DNA from: Cocos nucifera
Taxonomy: Eukaryota > Streptophyta > Magnoliopsida > Arecales > Arecaceae
Length of the DNA: 64,000 nucleotides
Reading direction: 5' to 3'
NCBI GenBank assembly: GCA_006176705.1
Contig: QRFJ01001912.1
Coordinates: 145,183 to 209,182, forward strand
Part shown: positions 11,589 through 25,300 of the stretch, in pieces
Layout of the letters: every line of letters begins with the position of its first letter
Position numbering within the stretch: the stretch's first letter is position 1
The notes under the pieces: generated by a model
What the model was told of the DNA's origin: nothing
What the model saw: the letters and a program-made list of their open reading frames with translations, nothing else
The model's database searches: none
Made by a program: the position numbers and the translations under genes

Positions 11589-12170
11589 CTAATATCTGCT
11601 TGTGATACTCATAGCATGGGCTATATCAGGTCGTGTACATAGCATGGCATACATGAGGCTCCCTATTGCAAAAGCATAAGGGATCTTGCTCATGCGTTCT
11701 ATTTCCTCAGGTGTGCTAGGGCACATCTTCTTGGAAAGATAAATACCATGTCTGAAGGGTATTAATCCCCTCTTAGAGTTTTCCATACTAAACCTCTTTA
11801 GTACTTTCTCTATGTACATCTTCTGTGAAAGTCCTAGCATCCTATTTGGTCTATCCCTATAGACCTTAATTCCTAGAATAAAGGATGCTTCACCTAGGTC
11901 TTTCATGAAGAATTCCTTGGACAACCATAATTTGACTGTTGTCATCATGGGAATATCATTCCCAATAAGAAGGATGTCATCCATGTACAATACGAGGAAG
12001 ACAACGACGCTCCCACTAACCTTTTTGAAGACACACGGTTCCTCTTCATTTTTGATGAAATCAAACATTTTGATCACATCATTGAAACGAGTGTTGCGAG
12101 CCCTTTCCCTTCGAATTGCTCCTCTCTTCTGTGATAGCAATGGTTTCGTTGCACTGATGCAAGACACCAA
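11589..12170 (-). pseudogene. Ty1/copia reverse transcriptase, element E (partial)
   Basis: A 193-codon open minus-strand frame covers the catalytic half of a copia RT. It has an F-I-K-N-E-E-E-P-C-V segment, then an intact Y-M-D-D catalytic motif at 11976-11987, followed by the D-I-L-L-I-G-N-D, D-L-G-E-A-x-F-I-L-G-I and the L-C-T-R-P-D-I-A motifs. The first 30 or so residues before R-F-N-D do not resemble the family, so homology really begins near 12085 and the sequence quality falls above 12.2 kb. It is the best-preserved coding stretch of the L1 elements in the window. It is read as part of a Pol polyprotein, so the methionine at 12170 is not a true start. Confidence 0.85.
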
Positions 12171-13600
12171 ACCATGTCTTTACATCGATGCTAATGGTTG
12201 GAGGATGGGTAGGCTTAACTCTTTTGGATACAGGAAGGATTCCATTGTATGCAAATGGTCAGTTTGACTTAATACTAATCAAGTGGAGCAATATTTCTAG
12301 CAATGGTGAGTGCCCCTCTCCTATCCGCCAGCGCTCACGCGCCACATTTGCATGGTTTTGGGTGCACCAATGTTTTTAAGAATACATTGGACTAAGATTG
12401 TCCACTCATCGATCGTGACTTCATCTATTTAACAACTGTTAGTGAAGTATGAATTTGAGTCCATCGAAGGAAAGGCTTGTTGCAGGCCTGAGTTCCACTA
12501 GAAATCAATGGATCGTGGAGATTGTTGTTTTCATTCCTCAGCCCATAGGGGAGACATATGTGAGGGGATTATTTGAGAAAATACAGTGCACCGCCGTGCC
12601 GTCGAAGCGTCGTCTTAAGATACAATTTGTACATTTCTCTCATATATGATTGGTTTATGTTTCATATTTATAGGCGTCATCTAAGCTACAAATGATGATC
12701 TGCTTGACTCTGCGCTAGCTCATTGGTGGTGAGAGGTATCTGTCAAATCACATAATTCTAGCTCTGAATCCTAGAAACCACGATAGTACCCTGATGTGAT
12801 CCAGGACCCAAGTTACGCAAGGATTGCATTAAAGAACTCTCCAAATGTCATTGTTGGATCGTATTAAAGTTCGAATTGTTCTATGTAGTTTGATCAACAC
12901 TTTTTCTTTGAGCCAGTCTCCGTTCCGAGGTGGGTGGCTGTGCTGTGTGATGGTGTGGCAGTTAGAAACTATTTCTTCAGGTCGAAGTTGGTCCTCTGAC
13001 GTATCAATAAAAAGTAAGCGGTTTGCCACAGTGTTTGGCGCTAGGATGTCAGAGTGAATTGCCATCGCACAAAATGAAGTACATTTCAGTCAGACTGGCT
13101 GCGCGCCAAACCTTCAGTTGGAGGTGCATGATTGGCCGCTGCACAGATGTTTGTTTGGGGAATAGAGTCAGAGGCAGTGTCAACTCAAATCTCGAGAGAA
13201 GACTAGTTTAAGTGTTGCAGAATGCATGATGGACAGTCGCCACCCCCTCAACCTATCAATTTGCCATCGACAATGATCTGTCGATACCTAGAAGTTAGAA
13301 GCTTTCTTAGAAGCAAGAAACTACAAGTATTTGGATGTGACTCCTGTAGTCCTGTTACTCTCGATTCGTTGTTAGATCCCGGGAGTGTCATTTTTATGAA
13401 CTTTCCATTATTTGAATAAGCCCAGTTGCTACTCTTTGTGACCGAGCTATTGTATGTAAAATTATACTGAGTGTACGTATCTGGGTTGATCAAAGGACTT
13501 TAATGTGTTCAATAGAGATCGTCGTTCCGAAGGTGTTGCGTAGTTAGTAGGCTAGTACTTCTTCTGAGAGAAAAGGTCTTCCCTTGTGAAGAAAAGAATT
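12171..13600. other. Unassigned noisy sequence between element E pol and left palindrome arm
   Basis: The first 100 bp still look like a degraded RT upstream segment on the minus strand. After that I recognise no conserved family on either strand, only short reading frames (for example 12449-12649, 12829-13065, 13222-13493) with no motif. By position it mirrors roughly 31-32.5 kb in the palindrome. Base composition is more even than in the clean LTR regions, which fits error-rich sequence. Confidence 0.35.
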
Positions 13601-16518
13601 GCTAATTATTGTAATATTCACCTATAACTATCGACGCGGGAAGAAGAAGGGTCGAGCTGCTGCACAAGAGAAGCGCCACGCGACGAACGCGAAAAGGTTT
13701 TTTTCATTGCAAACTTCTCGAGTGGCTTAAAGGTGGGAAAGCGATTTATATTGCCTCTATGGTAGACGGGTGCGTGCTGTTGCCATCCATAGAGCAGGCC
13801 CGGACGAGGAGCGCGTAAAAGGAATGCTCCTTGTTTGCGTGCAGTGAAGTATTGTGGTATAACGTGAAGCCCGTAGTATTGGATCAAAATGATCTAGAGA
13901 TAGGGTGTTAATCGGTATAGGTAAACTTATGCAACCTTAGTCTGTGTAAGGTCATCTAAGCTGAAGAATTAATGATTAACACAAATTCGAGAGAACTCTA
14001 GATTAAAAAAAATAGGTCCATTGATCTTGTTTCAAGTCCTATCCGATTTATGAATCCTATGCCCTTCAAGACAAAAATGGATCCTAACTCTTTTAATGGA
14101 ATAATTGGATCAAGGTCTAAGTGACCCGTGATCTGTGGGCTAGTGGGTGTTATATATATGTGTATTGTTGTGGTCCTTCAATTCGATGTGCCTGACCAGT
14201 AGTGAGGCATGTATGATTTTATTATGTACTATTTTCATGATCTTTTATCGAGTATTACTATTTCTCGATAGTTGGAATATTACTTACTTTAATACGATAC
14301 AATGGAGAGCATCCTGCAAAGTTAAGAAATTCATGGCGAGCCTAGTCTAATATTAGAGTCAAGCAAAAGCTATATATGAGTCACCGATATAAGGGCTCGG
14401 TCGAGTTTAGAGTGAGGAGGTGAATACCTAGTTAGTGAGATGATTTTTGGACATCTCGAGATTATTATTTTGTGTTGGGATTCTATTGGGGTTGGTCCTC
14501 GATTAATGTATCTTGTCGCTTGGGTGATATCGCCACACTCAATTATATAGATTTAGTTGTGTAATGGTATTGAAAAGTGGATCGCTAGTTAGATAAGGTC
14601 TATTTTCATTGATTTGAGCTTCATGGATCTTCTTGAGTTCTTAGAGACCCATAGTTTAATAGGGTTCCATCTAAAACACCATTCCTACTACACCCACTTA
14701 CTCACCAGTATAAATGGTACAGAGTATGCATCTATAATGGTTTGCTAGTGCATTGCGGGAATTATTTGTGTTGAATTTTGTGTGTTGGGCTCAGACGGCA
14801 TGCGATGGCTAATTTAAGTCTAGGTCTCTTAGAGCTCGATTTATTGTTGGTAGTGCTATTAAGAGTTAAGTTTAAGATGATTGTAGCTTGAGTCTTCGTC
14901 TAAGTCATATAATTTGTGATTGTAGTGAGTGGACCACATCTCGGGATTTGGTGGGACCATTCTTTGTCGCTTGAAAAAATATTTTGTTCTACGTGAACTT
15001 ACCTCTATTGAATGGATTGTAGATTTGATGTTTGTTGCGAGTTTAGTAAATGTCGTCGCTCATATATGAGTAGCAAATTGAGGTCCTAGGAATCCCATCA
15101 GAATCGCTTAGATTTATGTCAAGCCGTGATCCATAATTCACTACCGGTTATCCAACCCTCATAGTGCAAATAACGGATTTTTTTCGTCTCAAACTTCGAA
15201 AAGGTATCTAGGCTAACTATTTTCAGAGGATTGAAGAAAATAATTTTCCTCACTAAACAGAAATGGGTTCATAGTGATTCGATTCGCATGAACCTATTAT
15301 GTAGGTGTAGGATCAATAAGTATAATCCATGTCCGATCCCGAGAGATTGGGTTAGAGACAGATGAAGTCAAAGAATTGACTTGTGTCTCGAACTCAACTC
15401 ACTTCTATCTTTGGTAGATCACCATACCACTGATATCTGACCGTATCTGGTATAAATATCTAATTTTTCTTTCCAACCGCATTGACAAGCAATATTGCAA
15501 TGAAAAATCGTAGAGACATAAAGCTAGGCTACGATGGCTAAGGGTAGTTCGGGTATCTTCTCATCAGTGGCCATCCAGCACACCTCTGCACTCCGCCATT
15601 TAATAGGCAATATTTGAATTCACATACTGGTAGACCCCGATTGCTCGATCATGCGAGTCATACTCCTTTTTATTATCTGGCAAGATATTATATGAAATAC
15701 TCCTCATTTCTCTTTCACATCTAGTATCGTGATCACCAAAGGTCTGCAATTCTGCACGAAGATCATCTACTGGACTAAAAGCAAGCATCTTGAAGTAAGA
15801 ATACCTGACTACCTCAAATTACCTTTAATTTCACTTCAAGGAACTGAGGATAAATCAAGTATACCGTGTTCAATAACGGTGAGTGGGATGGTTTTTCGTC
15901 TCATAAATTACGCTGCAGATACATCCGCCTGATTGGGTAATAGATATTTTCATACAGACAGGATAAATGTTTTGTGCATGGATTATTCGTATGAGAAATG
16001 TTTTGTCTTGAGAAAATTACCGTAGGTTATTATGAGTGAGAATCCCTTGCATTTTTATGTCTCATTTAATGAGAGTAAGACTCGAAAAGAATACTAGGTT
16101 CTTTATCACACCTAGCACGCGCACTGGCTACGAAGAGGGTTCACAATCGATATGCATCTCTCAGAAATGCTAGGGTATCTGCACCAGTACTCAAACCTTT
16201 ATATCTGTCACATAGATGATCAAGAAGTTGACATCGATAGTTATGCCTTTCTGTGCCATGGTGGTACTTATAAGTTGGCAAATTTTCTCACAAGATGTGT
16301 GTTATAGCCACCTCATCCATGATTCACCCTGATAAGCAATACTTATTTTTGAAGTTCGAAGACGGATGTCGACTCTCTGCACCATAATGTGCTTATTTAT
16401 CCAACACTTATACGTAAGTTTCTCTAGGCAAAGCTGAAGATTCCAAGCCATCCCCCTTAGACAGCATGGACCTTAGATCTGTCGGCTATCCAATTGGTTT
16501 TAGGTTCAATTGGAAGTT
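13600..16518 (+). pseudogene. Noisy copia gag-pol remnant, plus strand (left distal palindrome arm)
   Basis: Assigned mainly from context. It lies directly before an L1b LTR start on the plus strand at 16519 and mirrors the minus-strand pol at about 28.35-31 kb. Near 13620-13790 a lysine-rich stretch is followed by a segment resembling the gag zinc knuckle and protease start, and near 16430-16518 by what resembles the end of RNase H. Between these, single-base indels are so dense that no motif is readable in one frame. It could equally be largely random error. Confidence 0.3.
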
Positions 16519-16990
16519 TGTTAGATGTATAACACTTAGGAGTCAGCCCCACTCAGGTCGACACTTGTTTAATATATCCAGACAATTTTCACATCATATT
16601 TTTGATTAAATTATTATTACGCCTATTTATTTTCTATCAACTCTTCTACTACACACTGTCCTCGTGAACATTCCATTTAAGTTACATTACGGCTGTGACA
16701 TTAATTCTCTAAGAGTTGTAGAAATTCTAAGGCAGTTTATCATAATTAACTTATAAATTAGCCTCATTGATTGTAGATTCATTCCAAAAGGATTGGCTGA
16801 TTGCTCTCAAAGATCAGCCTCAGCTAAACATCAGCTACGCACACCCGACTCAGTCTCTCTGCCTACTGGTGTGGAGCACGGAGCGCAAGAGTTACATATG
16901 GTACTCATTGCAGAATCGAGGCATTGAAGCCGTCGAATCACCCCCTGGAGCAGTCATACCACGAATACTCCTTACGTTCATCTCCCGTTG
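16519..16990 (+). repeat. Partial L1b LTR, plus strand, noisy
   Basis: Starts TGTTAGATGTATAAC at 16519. It can be followed through shared words with the reverse complement of 41492-41050 (for example 'tctatca', 'ctaagagttg', 'cataattaactcataaatt' with indels) to about 16990, where similarity stops. It is the mirror image of 27880-28347. Confidence 0.55.
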
Positions 16991-17500
16991 TCGTTCGACC
17001 GAATAGCTGATTAGGAACGCGCATTTGTCGTTAAGTTCACCTTTCTGGTTTTTATTTAGTTTAATCCCGACTTTCTTAAAATTATAAAAATTGCAGTAGA
17101 TAGCTAGTGAGTTGGAGTTTTTCCGAATCCCACAGGGCCAAGGTAGTATTTTAGATTTGGAACACTCACTTTGACCTTTCCTTGAAAAGAAAAAAGAACG
17201 AGAAATGAATTTTGAGTTTTTCAAAATCAACAAGAATGAAGTCGCACAATTTAAAACAGAAAATTACAAAAGATGCAGAAATTCTACAACTCTCTGTTAT
17301 CTTAAGCTTGATAACTAGTTAGCTCTTAGCCCTAGGTTTGCTTAAAGCAATTAATTATCGTGGCAATAAATAATAACTCCTCACCAATATAAATAACTCA
17401 AAGTGCTCAAAAAATTTAATATTGTAAAATATTAAAATTTTTATAAACGTTAAAATTTTAGAGATTAAATACATAAAATTTTAAAAAGAAAAATGATAAT
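16991..17500. other. AT-rich spacer, mirrored at 27.4-27.87 kb
   Basis: No gene recognised. The reverse complement shares long phrases with 27480-27870 (for example 'aattctgcatcttttt' and 'aaatctaaaat'), which is direct evidence that the palindrome continues through here. Confidence 0.4.
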
Positions 17501-18640
17501 AACGATAAATACCTGAATCAATCTGTAGCTGATAAAGACCCATTAAATCAGAAACTCATTTGTCCATTTTATTTTTTCCATAAAGAATGTTACAGCATGG
17601 TCCTTAAAGAATGGTAATCCACATGAGCCTTCAGTGCTTAAGTATGAAACAGAAATTAAATCCTGCTTAGTAATAGGCAACATTAAACTCGTCTCTTTAA
17701 ACTATAGTCTAACCCACCAGTTAGGTAATTCTGACGAGGGTAATGTCCATGCTTACTGCAGTAACCTCTTCTCCCTACCGGACGCGCGTTAGGAATTCAT
17801 ATCTCCCATCCCCTCAGCCTCCGCCTCTTCCTCAGACTCCTTCGTATGGAAGTGCATAGTGAGACACTTCAGAAACCCAAGTCAAGCACCCACACATCTT
17901 GGATTGTCGAAAAAACCGTACAGTCTAGTACTTTTCAATTAACGAGCATACCATTCTAGAAGGACCTTACCTATCCTTATTTCATTCAGGTATGGCTTGG
18001 TAAGTAGGTACAGTTCCGCTTCCCAATAGGCCGTCCTGCTGTAGCAATTGGATAACACTTTACTTGACAATCCCCCCGACCCTTTTTCTTTGGGCTTGCC
18101 TTGCTTCTTCTTTGGCTCTCTTATCTTATGTATACCTTCTTTGTCATTGACTTCTTTTCTTTTCCATATTAGTCACTTTCTTTTGATGAATCAGTGCCAT
18201 AGCAAGAGCTGTCAGCCTTTTAGATAACTTTCCCATAGAAAGCTCATGCGGTGGACTAGCATATTCATAATTTGGCCAAGGATTTTGAAGTTTTCTGCAT
18301 CATGTGGTATATTCATGATGAATTGGCTCATATGATATCAGTCCCACAGATGTGCCAGCAACTATATCGTTCTGTAGGTCCTAGGAGTCTAGGTCTACTT
18401 CACACCGGTGTCATGGCCCTTCTCAGAAGCCCCTCCTCACTCCAGTCCTGTCTCATGTCCCTGACAGTCTGTCTTTGGAAAAAGTCCCACTATGATTTGG
18501 CTCACTTCAACCTCGCATCTTAGCCTTAACAAATGTCCCTTTTGCAACTTGATATTATCCGTGCGATCTGTTCACCAAACATCTCCTGTATGGTAAGTCC
18601 AACATTTTTGCGAAGCAGTCCTCGATACTCCTTCATGTGG
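17500..18640 (-). pseudogene. Noisy copia gag and protease remnant, minus strand
   Basis: On the minus strand this repeats, in the opposite direction, the same gag and protease segment seen on the plus strand at 19140-19850: the 'cttggcc' region, the lysine-rich tract, the zinc-knuckle cysteines and the segment around 'atttctgtttcat'. Many single-base insertions disrupt every frame. The near-copy at 33470-34520 has the same order. Confidence 0.5.
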
Positions 18641-18649
18641 CTGTTGGGA

Positions 18650-19075
18650 GTAAGGGTAGACTCCTAATGACTACTCAGGTGGTCACGCTATTAGTGCTCT
18701 CGTGTCTCTACGATATCTGTACTTCTCGCTCGCGTATCGTCCACACCCGTATACTCAAGTACTTCATCTAACTGAAGAGTAATGTTAGTACCCAACCTTT
18801 CGATCAATTCACCATCCTCATGATGATCCAATGGTTGGATGCATTTATGAGTACAATGATTTATATAGTTCTTAAATTTTCAATACTTTCTGAATAATGA
18901 TGAATTATCATTACCATTTAACCCAAGATGTATCACAGACATTCTAAATACAATAAGTGTGATAGAAAATAACGTATTTGATTATGATATTAGTTCTTAA
19001 AATTATAATTTTGCACCCTAGAAGTTGTCTTACAGTGTCAGTCAGATTTGGCTTCTAGGGCACATTATATCTAAT
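18650..19075 (-). repeat. Partial L1a LTR, noisy, at a fold-back point
   Basis: Resembles positions 35-444 of the window. Its upper end (...tatctaa near 19075) is the LTR start on the minus strand, and its lower end stops abruptly at 'gtaagggtagactcc'. It is bracketed by minus-strand gag on the left and plus-strand gag on the right. The same arrangement recurs at 34530-34957. Confidence 0.65.
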
Positions 19076-19139
19076 CCTAAATTTATTCAATGAATTATAT
19101 AATGCATAAACTTCATAAATTCTTGGCCGAATTTTTTTA

Positions 19140-22100
19140 ATAGAATATGTCTGGTTACCTTTTACCGCTGTATGCTTTCTATGAAAAGGTTCTAAAGGCT
19201 GCATTCTTGCTTATGGAACGGTCGACTCTCAAAAGAATACTCTATGGTGTAAAAAAAGAAGTCTGCGAGAAAGGCAAAAAATGGAAGGAACAAAGAAGAG
19301 AAGGTCCAGTATGCTCAAAAGAAAAAGCCGATGTCAAAGAACAAGTGTTTTCATTGCAACATGCGATAGGCCATTTGAGGGCGGAACTGCCTCTTTACCT
19401 GAGCTGTACCCTGAAGAACAGAGGCATGGTCACTGAGATACAATAAGATGCTCTCTGGATAGCTGTATGTTATGAGTTCTAACCTATGGTTTCTTCTACA
19501 TCCATTGCGATGCTGACTCTGGTTCTCGTATGCTCTATATCTGTTGCACTTCATGCAGGCTCTTGAGGATAGCAGGTAGGTTGAGGTGTTGGAGATCAAT
19601 GAGCCTATGCATCGATAATTTGAGCAAGAGTTGCTGTATACCGCGAAACATATCCTTCTTCGATTACATCTGTTAGACTTAGTTTGAAAGACTATGTATT
19701 TAAGTGTCTGCAGCTACGCAGGAATTTGATTTCTGTTTTCATGCTGCACACAGAAGGTCTATGTGATTACTCTTCTTTAAGCCCATTAGTAAAATTCTTT
19801 ATGAAAGAAATAAAGATTGCAATATGGCTTTCTTATTAATTCGTCTTTCTAATCAGCTACATATTGATGTACATATTCATAATGTCGAGCAAAATTAAGA
19901 ATGCCAAATCGACTAAGGATAGTCCAAATGAAGGACCTATTGCGACACCTAAGATACGGTTCATATTTAGAAACAGACACGATAATGCACAGAAAGAGAA
20001 AGTGGCTCATTGAGCTTCCATTTTTTCCGACGCTTCAAGGCAAAATGATCAAATCGTCCTTTTGTTTTGACATGGGGGCAGGGCCATAGATCTTCCTTAC
20101 TCTAGTACATACTTGATGTTGGTGGTCCCATTGATGTGCCGGCTTAGAGGCAATTTTCGTTCTCATCTTCATAACCTTTATGCTGATGATGCGTCTCAGC
20201 GTCATGGTATGGTATGTACTCTATGGATTCATATTCACCAGTCTGCGAAAGCGCTTAATAGAGTCAAGAATTCAGACTCCATGACACGTAGAAACACACA
20301 ACTGCGGAAACTATTAAGGTTTCGATCAAACAGGGACGTGAATAACAGCTCTAGCAAAGCCAATCCTAGACACTCTTAACAATTATAGTCAAATGGAAAA
20401 TGGCAGTCTATGGACGCCACCAGCGGAACACCTTCAATAGCGATTCCAAATTAGGAGAAATCGGATCCTATTGGATATGGTTCTGATCCTGATGAGGCTT
20501 CACAGACTTTCCTATTTTCTTTGGGGACATTCATTATTACTTCAATATATCTTATACTCGAATAGGTTTCCTCTAAGTCCGTTCCTACACAACCCGGTAT
20601 TTGAGTATATGGAACGGTAAGAAAACAAGTCTTTAATCATTTAGAGAATTGGGGTGTCCAACTTCAGTCATAAAACAACAAGCGGAAAGTAGAGTTAGGT
20701 CCTTCAGACTCAATTCCAATTGGATATCTCCTACAAGGGTCATTTAGGTTATACTATTGTCCTATCATTCAGAAGACCAAAGAATTGATTGTGAGTCGAC
20801 ATGCCATCTTTCTTTGAACAAATATGTTTAATTCAATTAAGACGGCATGAAACCGCATCCAATGTTTGATGGACCAGCTCCCAACAGTCTCAATGACTAA
20901 GTGACCAATTGAACCAAATCAGGTTGAGTCCAATAAGAACACTACCTCCTCCAACCTCGTAGATCGAAAATGAGTTCCCATCTCCTTGAAAGATACTAGG
21001 TATTATTTCAGAGGATAAGTAAGGAAACGTTCCTCGTGGTAACGGTGCTCATAGGTGATGATCCCAACCTCAACGAGACCAATATTCGAATATCGATTCC
21101 GAGACATGGCTTAGAGGCAATGCAAGTAGGAAATTTGATCTTCGATCACTCAAACCAAGTCGGAACCTTGTATATGATATCCACCGTAGAAAGGGTATAG
21201 TACCTATTGTGGATGTAAATGATGTTGCACAACGAAAGGATGGTGCAATGGGAATTGGAGGACATTCAAGGCTAAGGGACTAGTGGCAAAAGATTATCAG
21301 TCAATGTGAAGGCATTCGTACTACAGGTACTTTCCCAGTGGCTATGCTAAAGTCCATCCGGCATACATTGCTTGCCATTGCAGCTTATTTCGATTATGAA
21401 TATGGCAATGACTGTTGAACAACTCGGTTCATTAACGAATATCTTGATGGAGAATATTATATTGGAACACTCCGAGATTCCTAGCATAGAGTTTCACACC
21501 GTCTTAGATATTACTGCAGTCCACTATATCGGCCTTAGCAAGCGTCTGAGCCTGAGAGCGCTCTTACTATGGATTGCAAGCTCTGGAGCATGGAACATCG
21601 TTTATGATGTGATTCTGTTGATTCATCAAAATGTTACGCACGAACCTCTTCTGTTTCTTCAAAAAGGTGTGAGTGGTGATGTCCTCGATACTCTCCAACC
21701 GGATACCTCTCTTTGGCTCCGTATTTACCATGGATGCATCGGCCTTATTGCGCGACTGATATTCCTAAAGTCAAATTATGTTGTCCAAGATTTCTTCATG
21801 AACAGACCTAGGTGAAAGCATCCTTTATTCTAGGATTTAAGGTCTATAGGTATAGACTAATATAGGTATGCTAGTGACTATTCACAAGAAGATGTCACAT
21901 AGAGAAAGTACTAAAAGGTTTAGTATGGAGAAAAACTCTATAGAAGGGATTATACCCTTCAGACATGGTCGTATTTCATCTTGTCACAAGAAGGCATGTG
22001 CCAGTAGCCACACCTGAGGAAATAGAGACGCATGATGCAAGATCCCTTAGCTTCTTGCATAGGGAGTCCTCATTTATGCCATTGCTATGTACACGGACCT

Positions 22101-22150
22101 GATTATACTAGCCCATGCTATGCAGTATCACAAGCAGATATTAGTCAATC
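19140..22150 (+). pseudogene. Noisy copia gag-protease-integrase-RT remnant, plus strand
   Basis: Compared with the cleaner near-copy at 34970-37300, this contains in order the gag lysine-rich end and zinc knuckle (about 19250-19400), the protease region (about 19480-19640), integrase (about 19900-20640) and RT up to the 'trpDiay' region near 22120. Short frames such as 21372-21815 are only fragments. Sequence at 21830-22140 reads as the RT part downstream of Y-x-D-D with frameshifts. Loss of frame every few tens of bases points to raw-read error rather than ordinary decay. Confidence 0.55.
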
Positions 22151-22154
22151 CAGG

Positions 22155-22218
22155 AGTCTCTCGACCCCCCCTTCAATACAACAACAGTACGGTAGGAGAG
22201 GAAACAGCCGCACCGAGA
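22155..22218. other. Palindrome apex with sequencing-adapter-like sequence
   Basis: The stretch contains tctctc, then acaacaacag, cgg, aggagaggaaa and gaga in that order. This is the order of blocks in the reverse complement of the PacBio SMRTbell hairpin adapter, with indels. It lies where plus-strand RT ends and minus-strand RT begins. I recall the adapter from general knowledge and aligned it by eye. Confidence 0.45.
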
Positions 22219-22329
22219 CCCTGGGCGTTTCTCCGCCTGACTATATGTATCTAGCTGTGTTCATATATTCTTTTTTTCATACGCACTCCCCGGTTCTGAC
22301 ACTGGGTTCGTGCTACATATCGTTATTTG

Positions 22330-25300
22330 CATACATGATGGCTCCCTTAACTTCTGCATTAAATGACATAAAATATGTGATTTGCTCATCAGCTCGTTCC
22401 TATCTTATTTTCCTCGAGTGTGCTAGGGCACAATCTTCTTTGGATAAGATAACTACCTCGTGAGGCGTATTAAATCCTCTGCAGTTTTTCAACTAAAACC
22501 ACTGCTATTAGTCTACATGTTTCTCAGATGTCACACTTTTCTTGCTGTAGAAATTGTCATAGCCTCTTTATTTGGATCTATCACGCTATACTGGATTCTA
22601 AATGCCTAGAATAAAGGATGCTTCACCTAGTCTCTCCCTGCCGAACTTCCCTCTGGACCAACCATCATATATTGAACTTCGTTTGATCATCGATGGGATA
22701 TATCATTCCCAATAAGAAGGATGTCATCCATGTACATCATACGCGCCGACAGACAAGTCGATCTGCTCCACTAACCTTTTCTTCCACACGACCAACAGTC
22801 GGTTCTCTCATCATTTTATGATCGAATCAGTAACATGTTGTTGACTCATGAAACGAGTGATTCCATGCTCCGAGGATGCCTTCTTAATTAGTCCATTAAG
22901 CTTAGCACCTTGTGTCAGACGACCCACCTCAGTGATATTATCAACTAGAATGTGGTAAAACCTAAGCACTGTTCATATAAATATTTTTCTCTTCAAGACA
23001 TATTCGCTTCATGATCAGCCACCTATATTGTCACGTCCGATATTCGCCATATTGTGTTTCATAATCGAAGATAGAGTCTGCGAATTGGGCAAGCAATGTG
23101 GATTTGATCTTTATTCATATTCTCTATCTGTGAAAAGGTATCCTGATAGAAAAACCTCAATGCCTTTCACATGACTAGTAATCTTTGCCCTAGTCTAGCC
23201 TTGAATGCTCCACACTTCCATCTGCATCCATACTCTGTTCTCCTGAACATCCATTTAAGCACCAATAGTATCAATGACCTTCTCGGTGATCTACCAGGGT
23301 CCAGACTTGTTGATCGCATCGAGTCAATGTTTGACTGCATTGCTTCTAGCCATATTCTCGGAGTCCGATATCTGCATTATCTGCCTCGTTGTATTTTGGG
23401 ATCATCATTCATAGGAGCACCATTGACCTAACGACACTTTCCTCTACTTCCTCTGAAATAATACCTAAAGTATCTTTCAGAGGGCGGAAAAACTCTTTTC
23501 GTCATCATGGAGGTGAAGGTAGTTATGTCTGTATTGCTCAACTGATTTGGTCTCAATTTGCGTCCTTAGCTCGTTGTACTTGTAGGAACTTCTCATCAAG
23601 ACTTGATCTTCTTCCAATGCCCGATAGCTTGAAATATACTAATATTGTAAGAAGGATGGCATATGTTCGACGTCACAACACTATAGTGATCTTCTGAATG
23701 TCGTGAAATATATCCTAATGACTCTTAGTGAACTATATCCTAGTAGGAAATCGAGCTCTTTGGAAGACCTAAACTCTAACTTTCCGCTTGTTGTTCTTTC
23801 GGACATGAGTTCGGACCCTCCAAATTTCTAAGATGACTTAGACTTGGTGTTCTTACCGCCTCCACTATCCTCATATACGTGTGATAGGAACACGATGTCT
23901 TAGAGGGAATCTATGTCAGTAGATAATTGAAGCTTAACATATGATGTCCCAAAGAATAATTCGAGGAAGGTCTGTGTAAGCTCATCATGGATCGAACCTC
24001 CATAGGATCATTTCTTCGCTTCTAAAATCCGTTCGAGTTGAGTGTTCCTGGTGGAGTCCATATGCGATGAGGCTATGCCATTTTCTTAAGATAGTCCTAG
24101 AATTCTCTTGGCTAAGCGTATTCACCTCCTCGATTCTGATCTGATTAGAAGCCTAAGGATCTTCAATTTATGTTCTTCTTACCTTCGATGTCTGAATTCT
24201 TTTTGAACTTTTCCAAAAGCTTCAGCTTTGATGTCTCAAAGATACACATACCTCATCTAGAACAGTCATCGAAAGAATGAGTAGATACAAATTGCCATCT
24301 AGCCAGGCACATCAATGGGCGCACACGTTAGTATGTATTAGGGCTAAGGAGATCTTGCAGGCCCTCTCCCTCCAATCGTCCAACAAAAGGAGTTTACGCT
24401 CCATTTTGCCTTGAAGTTTTTAAAATCAAATATGGTAAACCGTCATAAGCCGCTGATTTTCTCTTTCATCTCTAAATCTTGTGTGGTTATCGGCTGATCT
24501 TTTTCTTACTATGCACCTAATCTTAGGTGCCAAGGTTACGCTACTCATTATGGACTATTCCTAGGTCGTTGCAATCCATTATTTTTGGCTCGTACATGTA
24601 GAGTCACCCTAATATGATAATGTCTGCATTAAAGCCACCAGTATTAATTCACAGACACACGTCTATGTTTTCTTTATTCTCTAGTTGTTCTTTCATAGAG
24701 ATATGTTGTACATATTGTTCCTTAACAGACCATGTTAATCATCATATGCCTTCTGGCTATAGCTGTAAAAACAGAAGATCAAAGGTTCACATCGCTAGGC
24801 TCCCAACCATAATAAATAGTGTCTTTTCCAAAGACTAAGTCTATAATACCGATGTACCCCGATGAGCGATTTGTTTCGCATCGCCTACTAACGAGCAACT
24901 GGCTTTTGTCCCAATTCAATCTGAGGTGGTCGGGGCATAGGTTTAGGTTGCATTTTTCTTTTCTTCTTCGCTTCTTCTTCCCACGCAGAGCTCGCTCCTC
25001 TCAGCTCCGGTCTCTAAGAGACCCTCCTGCTGCTGATGGCACATTGTGCACAATATGGATGGCTTACTCCAGAATCCTAGAGCTTGCCCTCTGAAGAATC
25101 CGTTACAATCGCAGCTGTATGTAGAACCGCAAAACATAAGTTACGAGGCGTTGCTGTAATTATCTGAGCATATACCTCCAGAAGGACCATCCTTCTATGT
25201 TCATCGGGATGGCGTTCAGGTCTGTTAAGTTTAGGGCAGTTCCGCCTTCAATGCGCCCGTATCCCCCCTGCTCGTGTTCCTGCCACTGCATGAAAACTTT

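Noticed and set aside
21372..22463. 143-147-codon plus-strand frames
   Set aside because: Fall in the indel-rich RT region and across the palindrome apex. Their sequence is a patchwork of frame-shifted RT, not a protein family.
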